NCBI GenBank assembly: GCA_965248335.1
Contig: CBDFIY010000003.1
Span: forward strand, 1,736,001-1,800,000
From: CAKMZU01 sp965248335
Lineage (GTDB): Bacteria > Pseudomonadota > Gammaproteobacteria > Pseudomonadales > DT-91
DNA: 64,000 nt
Direction: 5' to 3'
Below the pieces are notes generated by a model. It was not told the origin of the DNA. It worked only from the letters and a program-made list of their open reading frames with translations, and searched no databases. How positions within the stretch are numbered: position 1 is the first letter of the stretch; the number at the start of each line of letters is the position of its first letter. Below are positions 36,538-46,111 of this stretch, one piece after another. A program made the position numbers and the translations under genes.

Positions 36538-37821
36538 ATGTTAGATATCAAATTACTGCGTAGCGATGTTAAATCTGTAGCAAAACAGCTTGAAAAACGT
36601 CATTTCCAATTGGATGTGATGATGTTTGAGCAGCTTGAGAATGACCGTAAATCAACGGATATCAAAACCCAGGCCCTGCAAAGCGAGCGTAAACAAGCTT
36701 CGAAAAAAGTGGGTGAGCTTATTAAAAGTGGTTTGAGCGTAGAAAAAGCGAAATCTGAAGTCGCCGAAGTTATCGCTAAAATGGATGCTGAGCTAGAAAC
36801 TCAAATTACTCTTAATCGACAAGCGAAAGAAGCAATAGATCAATTTTTATCGGGTATTCCTAATTTGCCTGATGCCGATGTGCCGGAAGGCCGTGATGAA
36901 ACGGAAAATCAAACCGTATCTACTTACGGGCAGCCGAAGTCTTTTGATTTTGACATTAAAGATCATGTTGATCTCGGTAATGATTTGGGTGGTTTAGATT
37001 TTGACTTAGGCGCAAAACTGACAGGCTCTCGTTTTGTCGTCATGCGGAATGATATTGCTCGCCTGCACCGAGCCTTAGCTCAATTCATGTTAAACACCCA
37101 CATAGATTCTCATGGCTATGAAGAGATGAATGTCCCTTTTATCGTGAATGCAGACTCACTGAAAGGAACCGGGCAGCTCCCTAAATTTGCTGAAGATTTG
37201 TTTCAGCTTAAAACGGAAGGGCAGGATTATTACCTGATTCCTACCTCTGAGGTGCCTTTAACAAATATCGTCAGAGGCGAAATTATTGAAAGTGACCTAC
37301 CCAAAAAATGGGTTGCCCATACCCCGAGCTTCCGCTCAGAGGCAGGGAGCTACGGCCGAGATGTGCGAGGCATGATTCGACAGCACCAATTTGAGAAAGT
37401 TGAGTTAGTGCAAGTGGTTAAAGCCTCTGAATCTGATCAGGCACTTGAAGCGTTGACCGGCCATGCGGAAAAAATCCTTCAATCGCTTGAATTACCTTAC
37501 CGAAAAATGTTGCTCTGTACCGGCGACATGGGGTTTTCAGCGGCAAAAACGTATGATCTTGAAGTTTGGCTACCTTCGCAAAATACCTACCGTGAAATTT
37601 CTTCTTGCAGTAATACACGTGATTTTCAAGCGCGTCGAATGATGGCACGTACGCGTGATGCAGAGGGGAGTACCGAGTTGTTACATACGTTAAACGGTTC
37701 TGGATTGGCAGTAGGGCGTACACTGGTCGCCGTACTTGAAAATTATCAGCAAGCTGATGGTCGGGTTGTGGTTCCTGAGGTACTCGTACCTTATATGAAC
37801 GGTAAAACGATTTTAGGCTAA
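36538..37821 (+). CDS. serS: Seryl-tRNA synthetase
   Basis: A 427-residue class II aminoacyl-tRNA synthetase that charges tRNA-Ser (and tRNA-Sec where present). Residues 1-110 form the long coiled-coil tRNA-binding arm (DVKSVAKQLEKRHFQLD and on). The catalytic core shows motif 2 (FRSEAGSYGRDVRGMIRQHQF) and motif 3 (GSGLAVGRTLVAVLE). The length is normal. It ends four bases before cysG, a common gammaproteobacterial order. Confidence 0.97.
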   Translation: MLDIKLLRSDVKSVAKQLEKRHFQLDVMMFEQLENDRKSTDIKTQALQSERKQASKKVGELIKSGLSVEKAKSEVAEVIAKMDAELETQITLNRQAKEAIDQFLSGIPNLPDADVPEGRDETENQTVSTYGQPKSFDFDIKDHVDLGNDLGGLDFDLGAKLTGSRFVVMRNDIARLHRALAQFMLNTHIDSHGYEEMNVPFIVNADSLKGTGQLPKFAEDLFQLKTEGQDYYLIPTSEVPLTNIVRGEIIESDLPKKWVAHTPSFRSEAGSYGRDVRGMIRQHQFEKVELVQVVKASESDQALEALTGHAEKILQSLELPYRKMLLCTGDMGFSAAKTYDLEVWLPSQNTYREISSCSNTRDFQARRMMARTRDAEGSTELLHTLNGSGLAVGRTLVAVLENYQQADGRVVVPEVLVPYMNGKTILG

Positions 37822-37825
37822 TATC

Positions 37826-39214
37826 ATGCATCTTTTACCTGTTTCTTTAAATATAAAAAACAAGCCATGCCTTATTATTGGCGAACAGGCGATTGCAAAA
37901 CGCAAATTAAACTTGTTGCTTAAAGCCTGCGCACAAGTTGATGTTATTTGTGAAGAAAGCCTTGATGCCGATTTTTTATCGATGATTACGCAAAGTGGTG
38001 GTCAGCAATTAAATAGTACGTATAACAAAGACGTACTGGGCAACTATTACCTCGTTATTGTCGCCAGTGAAGACAAAGCATTGGCCGAAAAAGTCGCACA
38101 AAATGCCGAAGCTATTAAGTTGCCTGTTAATGTGTATAAGCAGCCTGATTTATCAAGTTTTAGTTTGCCCTATTTAATTGATCGTGACCCTATTACTATT
38201 GCTGTTTCAAGCTCAGGCGTTTCGTCGATCATGACACGCTTAATTCAGGCGCGTATTAATGCATTAATTCCTGTCGCGATAGGGCAGCTGGCAAAATTTT
38301 TTACCGGATTACAAAAAGACGTTAAGGCACGCTTAAGCGACAAGCAAGACCGTCGCCGTTTTTGGGAATCTATGCTTGAAGGTGCTGTTGCAGAGAGAAT
38401 TTATCAAGGCGAGCTAGAGCAAGCAAAAACCTTGTTTGATGAGCAATTGGCTGAATCGAAAGATCTTCAAAACGGTGAAGTTTACTTAATCGGCGCAGGG
38501 CCAGGCGATCCTGATTTATTAACTTTTAAGGCACTTAGGCTTTTGCAATCTGCAGATGTCGTGTTGTATGACCGCTTAGTGAATGAATCCATATTGGATT
38601 TTGCAAGACCTGATGCGTTGAAGCTTTATGTAGGTAAGGCAATGTCGAACCATTCCGTACCGCAAGGCGAGATTAACCAGTGGCTCATTAATCATGCTAA
38701 ACAAGGTAAGCGTGTTGCACGGCTTAAAGGGGGCGACCCTTTTATTTTTGGTCGAGGTGGTGAAGAGATTGAAGATCTCGCAGATGCCCAAATTCCCTTT
38801 CAGGTGATTCCAGGAATAACTGCTGCTAATGGATGCTCGGCCTATTCAGGCATCCCACTTACACATCGTGATTTTGCACAGTCAGTGCGATTTATTACAG
38901 GGCACCTTAAAAAGGGCGCCCTAACACTTGATTGGCCGAGTTTTGTGAGCGCTGATCAAACGCTCGTGTTTTATATGGGGCTGAGTAATATCAATACCAT
39001 TTGTGAGCAACTCATAAAACATGGGCGAACCCCTGAAACGAATGTGGCATTGATTGAAAAAGGCACAACTCGAGAGCAGAAAGTTATCGTGGGAACCTTA
39101 TCAACGCTGCCCGATATTCTTACCAAAACACCGGTTAAAAGCCCAGCGCTAACTATTGTTGGTGATGTGGTTAGCTTGCGTGATAAGTTAGACTGGTTTG
39201 GGAAAACCCAATAG
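37826..39214 (+). CDS. cysG: Siroheme synthase (trifunctional)
   Basis: 462 residues. The N-terminal half (1-205) is the precorrin-2 dehydrogenase/sirohydrochlorin ferrochelatase, with the NAD-binding start LPVSLNIKNKPCLIIGEQAI and the loop SSSGVSSIMTRLIQARI. The C-terminal half (about 215-460) is uroporphyrinogen III methyltransferase, with VYLIGAGPGDPDLLTFKALR, KGGDPFIFGRGGEE and GITAANGCSAYSGIPLTHR. It makes siroheme for sulfite and nitrite reductases. The acceptor motif position reads GEQAI where GGGxVA is usual, which may weaken NAD binding. Confidence 0.95.
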   Translation: MHLLPVSLNIKNKPCLIIGEQAIAKRKLNLLLKACAQVDVICEESLDADFLSMITQSGGQQLNSTYNKDVLGNYYLVIVASEDKALAEKVAQNAEAIKLPVNVYKQPDLSSFSLPYLIDRDPITIAVSSSGVSSIMTRLIQARINALIPVAIGQLAKFFTGLQKDVKARLSDKQDRRRFWESMLEGAVAERIYQGELEQAKTLFDEQLAESKDLQNGEVYLIGAGPGDPDLLTFKALRLLQSADVVLYDRLVNESILDFARPDALKLYVGKAMSNHSVPQGEINQWLINHAKQGKRVARLKGGDPFIFGRGGEEIEDLADAQIPFQVIPGITAANGCSAYSGIPLTHRDFAQSVRFITGHLKKGALTLDWPSFVSADQTLVFYMGLSNINTICEQLIKHGRTPETNVALIEKGTTREQKVIVGTLSTLPDILTKTPVKSPALTIVGDVVSLRDKLDWFGKTQ

Positions 39215-39238
39215 AAAACCCAAATAGGAGACAGTTTC

Positions 39239-40600
39239 ATGGCATTTGATTTTGATCTTTTTGTAATAGGTGCAGGCTCCGGCGGTTTGCGAGCTGCACG
39301 TATGGCGGCACAAATGGGTGTGAAAGTTGGTCTTGCAGAAGAAAATGCTTTAGGCGGAACATGTGTCAATCTAGGCTGCATACCTAAAAAACTGATGGTT
39401 TATGCCTCACACTATGCCGAAGATATTAATGATGCCTATGGCTATGGGTGGACAGTCAACGGCTTTTCACATAACTGGCAGCAGCTGATCAATAATAAAA
39501 ACCAAGAGATTAGTCGGTTAAACGTTATTTATCATCGATTGTTAGTCAATGCCGGTGTTAGTCTATTTTCAGCACGTGCTTATATCGATAGTGATCATGT
39601 GGTTCGTATGGGTGAAAAAACGGTGACGGCAGAGAAGATTTTGGTTTGTGTCGGCGGTTTTCCTACGTTACCCGATATCGAAGGCTGTGAGTATGTGATA
39701 AGTTCTGATGATGTATTTTATCTAGATAACCGACCTGAAAGAGTCGCCATTGTGGGTGGCGGTTATATAGCCTGTGAATTTTCAGGTATTTTTAATGGTT
39801 TAGGTTCAGATACACGCTTACTGTATCGCGGTGATCAATTATTGAGAAAGTTTGATCATGATATGAGCCGTTTCGTGGCAAATGAAATGGAGAAAAAAGG
39901 CGTTAATGTACATTATCAAACGTCTGTTGTTGCGATAGAAAAACGCGATCAGGGGTTAAGTTGCCTTCTTGATAATGGTGAAACCCTAATCGTCGATGAG
40001 GTGTTGTATGCCATTGGGCGTACGCCACATACAAAAGACTTAGGGCTTGAGAATACATCTGTCACGTTAGATGAAAAAGGATTTATACAGGTTGATGACA
40101 GGTTTCAGACAAATGCGCCTTCGATTTTTGCACTGGGTGATGTCATTGGTACGCCGGAGTTAACGCCTGTTGCCTTGGCGCAAGCGATGACTTTTGTTAA
40201 CCAACAATTCGGTGATAACACAAGGCGTATGAGTTATGAGGCAATACCGACAGCCGTTTTGTCACAGCCTAATTTCGCCAGTTGCGGTTTAAGTGAAGAG
40301 CAAGTCATGGCTCAAGGTATTCCGGTTATCGTGTACCGGAGTGAGTTTAAGCTGTTAAAACATACCTTATCAGGCAACTGTGAACGCGCGCTGATGAAAA
40401 TCATTGTGCATAAAGATTCGGACGTTGTATTGGGTGTGCATATGGCTGGCGCGGATGCAGGAGAAATCATTCAAGGCTTTGCTGTTGTGGTAAAGGCGGC
40501 TTTAACCAAGGCGCAAATGGATATGACTATCGGTATTCACCCGACTATTGCTGAAGAGTTCGTCACGATGCGAGAAAGCCAGTATTTTCTGAATGCGTGA
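39239..40600 (+). CDS. gor: Glutathione-disulfide reductase
   Basis: A 453-residue NADPH-dependent flavoenzyme that regenerates GSH. The FAD-binding motif is IGAGSGGLRAARMAA, and the redox-active pair is Cys42/Cys47 in GGTCVNLGCIPKK. The NADPH-binding GGGYIACEF follows, and the catalytic His/Glu are in the C-terminal IGIHPTIAEEF. The ATG has GGAG eight bases before it. It lies 24 bp after cysG and may share its transcript. A mutated copy of its 3' end appears beyond the IS630 at 42564. Confidence 0.96.
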   Translation: MAFDFDLFVIGAGSGGLRAARMAAQMGVKVGLAEENALGGTCVNLGCIPKKLMVYASHYAEDINDAYGYGWTVNGFSHNWQQLINNKNQEISRLNVIYHRLLVNAGVSLFSARAYIDSDHVVRMGEKTVTAEKILVCVGGFPTLPDIEGCEYVISSDDVFYLDNRPERVAIVGGGYIACEFSGIFNGLGSDTRLLYRGDQLLRKFDHDMSRFVANEMEKKGVNVHYQTSVVAIEKRDQGLSCLLDNGETLIVDEVLYAIGRTPHTKDLGLENTSVTLDEKGFIQVDDRFQTNAPSIFALGDVIGTPELTPVALAQAMTFVNQQFGDNTRRMSYEAIPTAVLSQPNFASCGLSEEQVMAQGIPVIVYRSEFKLLKHTLSGNCERALMKIIVHKDSDVVLGVHMAGADAGEIIQGFAVVVKAALTKAQMDMTIGIHPTIAEEFVTMRESQYFLNA

Positions 40601-40850
40601 TTCTATTAAGTAACTTGCCAATACAGATGCTATTTATTTGTTTCAAAACACTGTAGATACTTAGCCATTCTTCATCAGTTAAATGTATGCGGTTCATCAT
40701 TATAAAATCGCTGATTATGCCCCAGGTGCGCCACGTCAACAGAGCCTAGGTCGTAGACCCATCTGCGAATGCCAAGCTGATAATTTTAATATTCGCTAGT
40801 CAGAAAGTACTGTCAGATGTGCTGCAGGAAAAATTGGCTTTGATGGCGTG
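40601..40850. other. Intergenic region between gor and IS630
   Basis: 250 bp with no open frame of coding character. The last bases form the TA insertion point of the IS630. Confidence 0.4.
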
Positions 40851-40921
40851 TATACCCAACTGACTTCAATGTGCGCGATTTAGCTGTTGGAAATTATCAT
40901 TAATTCGTCCGAAAAATAAGG

Positions 40922-41482
40922 TTTAAACCCCCGCCTTCAGGCGGGTAGCTTTAAGCTAGCAGTTGCCTTTATGATGCGGGCATGAAATACCGTTATGGTT
41001 CGCACACGAAATATAAGATTGAATATCATTTTGTTTGGGTGACTAAGTATCGCTATCAGGTATTAAAAGGCGATGTTGGACTGAGAGTTCGTGAGTTAAT
41101 CAGGCAAACGTGTGAGTATTTAGAAATAGAAATATTGCGCGGCGTGATCAGCAAAGATCATGTACATTTGCTGATATCTGTGCCACCGACTTTATCACCA
41201 GCAGAGGTAATGAGGAGAATAAAAGGTCGATCATCGACTAAATTGTTTCAGGAGTTTCCACATTTAAAGAAAAGGTATTGGGGACAGCATTTTTGGGCGA
41301 GAGGTTATTTTTGTGTGACGGCTGGAGAGCTAACTAAAGAGATGATACAGGAGTATCTGGAGCACCACTTTGAACGAAAATTTGATGATAATTTCGATGT
41401 TGAATGAGAGTATTTATTCGGCTTTAGCCGAAAAGCTGGACTTTCAGTCCGCAGTTTTTAACCCACCGTCTTTAGGCGGTGG
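40922..41482 (+). mobile_element. IS200-type element (IS200/IS605 family)
   Basis: About 560 bp with a left-end hairpin CCCGCC-TTCA-GGCGGG near 40930-40945 and a right-end hairpin CCACCG-TCTTTAGG-CGGTGG near 41463-41482. It contains only tnpA and has no terminal inverted repeats, as usual for this family. It is inserted in the 3' end of the IS630 transposase gene. Confidence 0.88.
40982..41407 (+). CDS. tnpA: IS200/IS605 Y1 transposase TnpA
   Basis: A 141-residue single-strand HUH transposase. The metal-binding His pair is in KDHVHLLI and the nucleophilic Tyr in MIQEYLEHH. Length and motif spacing are normal, so the enzyme is probably active. No tnpB is present. Confidence 0.95.
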   Translation: MKYRYGSHTKYKIEYHFVWVTKYRYQVLKGDVGLRVRELIRQTCEYLEIEILRGVISKDHVHLLISVPPTLSPAEVMRRIKGRSSTKLFQEFPHLKKRYWGQHFWARGYFCVTAGELTKEMIQEYLEHHFERKFDDNFDVE

Positions 41483-42563
41483 TTGTTAATTCTACTGCCT
41501 AAATCAGCGCCAATTTCAGGTAGTATTTTTTCAAAAAACTCGCTAATTTTATTTTTAAAATCCTTTGCCGTGGAAAAGTACTGGTTATTCCTGACTTTTT
41601 CGTTCATCACCTTCCACAGCCGCTCTATGGGGTTTAGATTTGGGCTGTATGGTGGCAAGGTGTGAAGTTTAATGCCTAACTTGTCCGCAGCGCTCAGGAC
41701 AGCCTTGGATTTATGATAGCCAGCTCCATCTAAAACTAAATGCACTGTCTTCTCACTATAATGTGCTCGTATTTTATGGAAAAATTCAATAATCGAATCG
41801 CCATTAACGGTGTCATATTGGCCGATAATAGCTTCTTCTATATGGGTGAAGTTCGATAGCACCTATTATATTGAGCCGTGTCCGACTTCCCGTGGTCTCT
41901 ATGGGTTTATCGACACCCGTTTTGATCCATCCCGATGTGATTTTTGTTGCTTGAGTTGGATGAACTGCATCCATGAACAGTAAGGCTTCACCCTCTGATA
42001 GCTCAGCTTTTAGCGCTTCATACTTTTCAATAAATTGCGCTTGTTTTTCAACATCAAACTTATGTGGAATGCCTTTAGGCTTTTTATAGCTGAAACCCTT
42101 TTGGTGTAACCACTGGGTTAGCCCTGAAACACTAAACTGCACACCCCAAGTTGTTTTAATATAATGACCAATTTGGCTCACTTGGGTATATATTTTTCCT
42201 GACAAATGAGTAACCAGCAACTGAGATTGCTCGTTATCTAGGTAACCTTTGGAGCCGCCATTGGTTGATAATAACTTTTCATCATTTAGGTAATCATTAA
42301 GATGCCGAACAATCGTGGACTCATCTTTTCTTAATGCCTGAGCGATCATTCTTGTCGACCAGCCTTCCGACCGCAACAAAACGACCTTCAAACGATCACT
42401 TTCTCTACTGTCTCTTGCTTGCTTATGACGCAATTCCAGTGCAAGTTTTTCGTTTTTTGTCAGGTCGATTTTCAGCATCTGCGCACTATGATTATTTACT
42501 CTTTATAAATCAAGTACTTTCAATAGCGATGGGTATAGCGTAGCGGCTCAGCACGCATCATGT

Positions 42564-42612
42564 TTATAGCTGAAGGGTTCGTCACGATGTGAGAAGGCTA
42601 GTATTGTTAAAG
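42564..42612 (+). pseudogene. Duplicated fragment of the gor 3' end
   Basis: GCTGAAGGGTTCGTCACGAT and the following bases repeat the end of gor (GCTGAAGAGTTCGTCACGAT, encoding AEEFVTMRESQ) with scattered substitutions, including TGC to TGT and an early stop. It lies on the far side of the IS630 from gor. Confidence 0.65.
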
Positions 42613-42681
42613 TAGCTGATTAATATTAGTCTCATGCTTAGTTGATTCAACCGCCAAAATAAGAATAAAAGGTGGCAAGAT

Positions 42682-43770
42682 ATGAGTGTGATTGCTCAGG
42701 CAGATACTTTACCTGAAACCAGAAAAATCAAAGTTAGCAGCCCGTTGCTTTTTGCGCTGTATGGCATTATTCCCTTGTGCTTTGTTGTGTTGTTGTTGGA
42801 TGTTTTTGTCTTCGATCAACAGTTAAAAGCCACTTTTTTGCCTGTCGAGCCAGCACAGTGGGCATTTTGGGCGATTATTTTTAATTTCCCTCATATTGTT
42901 TCTTCGTTGATTACCTTGGTTGATAAAGAATACTGGCAATTCTATCAAGCACGCATGGGCAAAGCATTAATCGTGATTACACTGTTTGTGGTGACGATAA
43001 CTTATCTTATCCCTCTCATTTTTAGTGGTTTCGTATCGTCTATCATATCAGGTTTGTTTTTTGCATTTTTTGCGGCTTACACCATGTACCATGTGCTCTC
43101 GCAGCAGTTCGGTATAGGTATGATGATGATGCGGGTGACTCAAAGCAGCTTGTATCAAGCATGGAGAGCTACCTCCACGGTCGCTGCAACGAGCTTATAC
43201 TTGTGTGTTTTCGCTAAAGGCCCGCTCTCTACTATTATGATCTTAGATGTGCCGGTGAATGCCATACTGCAAAGCATTATTGGTGTTTCTTTGTTGGCGG
43301 CAACTTTTTTCGGTTTGTCGTTAGTCAAAAAGTCGCAGCGTAAGCTGGGCACGGGCTACGTTGTTTCCAATATATTGATGCTGTATTCAACGTGGTTGTT
43401 TTTGTTTTTAGATTACACGATTTTTGTGATCATGATTCCTCGATTTGTTCATGATATAACGGCGTTTATTATTTATGCGACACATGATCAAAACCGCAAT
43501 GCGGTAGAAGCACCCAATTATATTTATCGCTGGATGCGGTTTGTACCTCTTTCGCCATTATTGTTATGCCCATTATTGGCGATTGGATTGGCAAATGGTA
43601 TTCAAGGATCGACTGCTTTTGTCGATCAGTTTTTCATCGTTTCTGGTTTTCCAAGTGTGCTACAGATCAGTACGCAAATCGTTTTGATTGCGAGTCTTTT
43701 CCATTATTACATCGAAAGTTTTGTCTGGAAGCGCGACTCGCTACATCGTCATCATGTAGGGTTTAGTTGA
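42682..43770 (+). CDS. Polytopic membrane protein with conserved-looking histidines
   Basis: 362 residues and about nine hydrophobic segments; AGGTGG lies close upstream of the ATG. I do not recognise a named family. His residues lie in or near membrane segments in a pattern seen in membrane metalloenzymes: FNFPHIVSS, TMYHVLSQQFG, PRFVHDITAFIIYATHDQNRN and FHYYIESFVWK. A Brp/Blh-type carotenoid oxygenase or a desaturase-like enzyme would have such a layout, but this is a guess. It stands alone between an IS630 and a 128-bp repeat. Confidence 0.6.
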   Translation: MSVIAQADTLPETRKIKVSSPLLFALYGIIPLCFVVLLLDVFVFDQQLKATFLPVEPAQWAFWAIIFNFPHIVSSLITLVDKEYWQFYQARMGKALIVITLFVVTITYLIPLIFSGFVSSIISGLFFAFFAAYTMYHVLSQQFGIGMMMMRVTQSSLYQAWRATSTVAATSLYLCVFAKGPLSTIMILDVPVNAILQSIIGVSLLAATFFGLSLVKKSQRKLGTGYVVSNILMLYSTWLFLFLDYTIFVIMIPRFVHDITAFIIYATHDQNRNAVEAPNYIYRWMRFVPLSPLLLCPLLAIGLANGIQGSTAFVDQFFIVSGFPSVLQISTQIVLIASLFHYYIESFVWKRDSLHRHHVGFS

Positions 43771-44083
43771 TCTTTTTGACTTGCCACAATACTTGGGGCT
43801 GCCACAGGCTTCACTTTAGGCAGATTTAATTGGAATCAGCTTTCTTGCTCTATTACGTTTATACCCATCGGAATTGGAGATGCAAGAAGGCGGCAAGCGA
43901 GCGAATCCCCATGAGCTTACAGTCAGTAAGTGATTGGGGTGAGCGAGCGCGGCCAACGCCCTTACATCTTCAAGGGTAATCGGTATAAGCGATAGTAGTA
44001 AGGTTTTATCAGTAGAAGTGGCTCGCTCATTGTTATGGCTCGTTATATAATGCGTAATTTTGTATGCTCATTGTGTAAAGCCT
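43771..44083. other. Intergenic region with 128-bp repeat, upstream of meaB
   Basis: The 128-bp palindrome takes up 43860-43987. Between it and meaB is a TATAAT box (44046-44051) without a convincing -35 element. Nothing else was recognised. Confidence 0.4.
43860..43987. repeat. 128-bp palindromic repeat, copy 2
   Basis: Opposite orientation to copy 1. It starts TATACCCATCGGAATTGGAG and ends GGGTAATCGGTATA, with the GCTTACAGTCAGTAAGTGAT centre. Only a few base differences separate it from the other copies. Confidence 0.9.
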
Positions 44084-45040
44084 ATGCCAATCAATAAAGA
44101 TAAATTGCTACAAGGTGGTCGTCGGGATCTTGCTAAATCGATTACGCTAGTAGAAAGTAAGCGTGATCAAGATCGTTTAGCGAGCCAAGCTTTGTTAGAG
44201 GAAGTGCTTCCTCATTCTGGTAAGAGTATTCGCATTGGAATTACAGGTGTGCCGGGTGTAGGTAAGTCGACCTTCATCGAAAGCTTTGGTATGCACTTGA
44301 TTGCTCAAGGTAAAAAAGTTGCTGTACTGGCGGTTGACCCCAGTTCACCTGTTGCTGGTGGCAGTATTTTGGGTGATAAAACGCGTATGGAGTTATTGTC
44401 GCGTGAAGAGAATGCTTTTATTCGCCCCAGCCCTTCACAGGGTAGTTTGGGTGGAGTGGCCAATAAAACACGAGAAACTATGTTGCTCTGTGAAGCGGCA
44501 GGCTACGATGTCATTATCGTTGAGACGGTCGGTGTCGGGCAATCTGAATACGAAGTGGCGGGGATGGTTGATTTCTTTTTAGTCTTGATGATGCCGAATG
44601 CGGGTGACGAATTACAAGGCATTAAAAAAGGCATCTTAGAATTAGCAGACTCCTTGGTGATCAATAAATGCGATGGCGAAAGTATTAATTTAGCAACGCG
44701 TAGCCAAAGTCAGTATCAAAGCGCGGTCAATCTCTTGCATTACACCAGTGCGTGGACACCGCGTGTCATGACCTGCTCTTCGCTTGAGCAACAAGGTATC
44801 CGCGAGGTGTGGGGCATGATCATTGATTTTTATTATATGGCGATAGGGCAGAAAAGTTTCGATAAAAAGCGCGCGCGGCAAAACAGTGAATGGATGCGTA
44901 AACTTTTACATGAAATGGTTGATCTGCGCTTATCGAATAACCCTGAGGTTAAACAGTTGTTTCCTCAGTTGGAGGCGCGGGTGATTAGCGGTGTAACAAC
45001 ACCTTACCTTGCGGCAAAAAAACTGATCGATCTTTTATAG
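44084..45040 (+). CDS. meaB: MeaB/ArgK-type P-loop GTPase
   Basis: 318 residues from the ATG at 44084; a TTG eight codons earlier is possible but less likely. It is a G3E GTPase that protects or loads B12-dependent acyl-CoA mutases. The Walker A motif is GVPGVGKST (55-63), followed by DPSSPVAGGSILGDKTRM, ETVGVGQSE (switch region) and the specificity motif NKCDG. The methylmalonyl-CoA mutase gene it would serve is not in this window. Confidence 0.93.
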   Translation: MPINKDKLLQGGRRDLAKSITLVESKRDQDRLASQALLEEVLPHSGKSIRIGITGVPGVGKSTFIESFGMHLIAQGKKVAVLAVDPSSPVAGGSILGDKTRMELLSREENAFIRPSPSQGSLGGVANKTRETMLLCEAAGYDVIIVETVGVGQSEYEVAGMVDFFLVLMMPNAGDELQGIKKGILELADSLVINKCDGESINLATRSQSQYQSAVNLLHYTSAWTPRVMTCSSLEQQGIREVWGMIIDFYYMAIGQKSFDKKRARQNSEWMRKLLHEMVDLRLSNNPEVKQLFPQLEARVISGVTTPYLAAKKLIDLL

Positions 45041-45133
45041 TTTAACTATAGTCCAACTTCCTGATAATCTGTATCTGAATAACAGTCTAGACAGGTTTTC
45101 TCGTAACGCTCAGTCATGTATTGAGGGCGTTAG

Positions 45134-45214
45134 ATGAAATATTCTGTAATTTTTACCCGCTTTGTTATTGCGTTAGGTGTGTGGTTTATTCACTACCTAT
45201 ATTTGCAGAGGTAG
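45134..45214 (+). CDS. Possible 26-residue membrane peptide
   Basis: Starts with ATG after GAGGG and reads KYSVIFTRFVIALGVWFIHY before ending LYLQR. It is almost wholly hydrophobic. Its last codons hold the AGAGG ribosome-binding site of the next gene, which suggests coupling. It is too short for family assignment and may be chance. Confidence 0.3.
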   Translation: MKYSVIFTRFVIALGVWFIHYLYLQR

Positions 45215-45220
45215 ACGTAA

Positions 45221-46111
45221 ATGAAAATAGAAACCCTGGTGAGTGGCTTAAGCTTTACAGAGTGCCCACGTTGGCATAACGGGCGACTTTGGTATAGCGA
45301 CTTTTATACCTGTGCGGTCTACAGCGTGGATAATGTAGGAAATAACAGAGTCGAACTACAACTGGACGACCAACCAGCGGGTTTAGGTTGGATGCCTAAT
45401 GGTGATTTACGCGTGGTATCCCAAATAAAAAAGAAACTTTTGGGATACGATGGCGCAACTATTTATGAAGTTGCAGATTTATCTTCATTGGCTAATGGTA
45501 ACTGTAACGACATGGTGGTTGCATCCGATGGGGGTGCTTATATTGGGAATTTTGGTTTTGATTTCCATGCTCCCGAGTTCCGGCCAGCGCCGGCGACACT
45601 CGTCTATGTATCTTCCACGGGCGAGATCTCAGTAGCGGCAGAGGAAATGTGTTTTCCTAATGGTTCGGTTATTCTTGATTCAGGGAAAACAGATGTAAAT
45701 AAGACCTTAGTTGTGGCCGAGTCGATGGGGCATTGCCTGACCGCATTCTCTATTGCCAATGATGGCACTTTGTCAGATCGACGTATTTGGGCCAACTTAG
45801 GTAGGCCCATGCAGGATGATTACACTATGGCGAACTTTAACCTCGATGCCATTCCGCTTGGTGCTATTACACCTGATGGCATAGCGGCTGATGCGGAAGG
45901 TGGTATTTGGGTCGCAACGGTGAAAAATGAATTATTAAGAGTTATTGAGGATGGTGAGATCACGCAGCGTATTGAATTTGATCAAGCCGTGATTGCTTGT
46001 GCTGTCGGTGATGATGGCTCGCTGTACGTTTGTACTACCGCGCACTTAACGCCATCCGAGTGCCTTAAATATCGCAGCGCCCGTATTGATCGCGTTGTTT
46101 TTAGGGGCTAA
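45221..46111 (+). CDS. SMP-30/gluconolactonase/LRE-family protein
   Basis: A 296-residue six-bladed beta-propeller of the SMP-30 type, usually a divalent-metal-dependent lactonase for sugar lactones or related esters. Metal-ligand candidates are Glu14 in SFTECPRW, the Asn in GNCNDMVV and the Asp in ITPDGIAAD, all at family positions. There is no signal peptide, so it is cytoplasmic. The substrate is unknown. It has AGAGG eight bases before the ATG. Confidence 0.88.
   Translation: MKIETLVSGLSFTECPRWHNGRLWYSDFYTCAVYSVDNVGNNRVELQLDDQPAGLGWMPNGDLRVVSQIKKKLLGYDGATIYEVADLSSLANGNCNDMVVASDGGAYIGNFGFDFHAPEFRPAPATLVYVSSTGEISVAAEEMCFPNGSVILDSGKTDVNKTLVVAESMGHCLTAFSIANDGTLSDRRIWANLGRPMQDDYTMANFNLDAIPLGAITPDGIAADAEGGIWVATVKNELLRVIEDGEITQRIEFDQAVIACAVGDDGSLYVCTTAHLTPSECLKYRSARIDRVVFRG

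Larger units (their letters stand above)
40900..42478 (-). pseudogene. IS630 transposase, frameshifted and interrupted
   Basis: The first frame (42478-41813) carries the HTH region and LFMDAVHPTQ (Asp). The second (to 41483) carries LVLDGAGYHKSK (Asp) and YSPNLNPIERLWKVM (Glu). They overlap near 41840 in different frames without a slippery run, so a simple indel is likely. The C-terminus is split by IS200. Removing it gives GSRINNLIFRTN and a stop at 40900-40902. Confidence 0.8.
40853..42535 (-). mobile_element. IS630-family element carrying a nested IS200
   Basis: The ends read TACCCAACTGACTTCAATG (left) and the complement of TACCCATCGCTATTGAAAG (right), each next to TA (40851-40852 and 42536-42537), the IS630 target duplication. 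The first bases TACCCATCG are shared with the 128-bp palindromic repeats, which also sit at TA. Confidence 0.75.
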
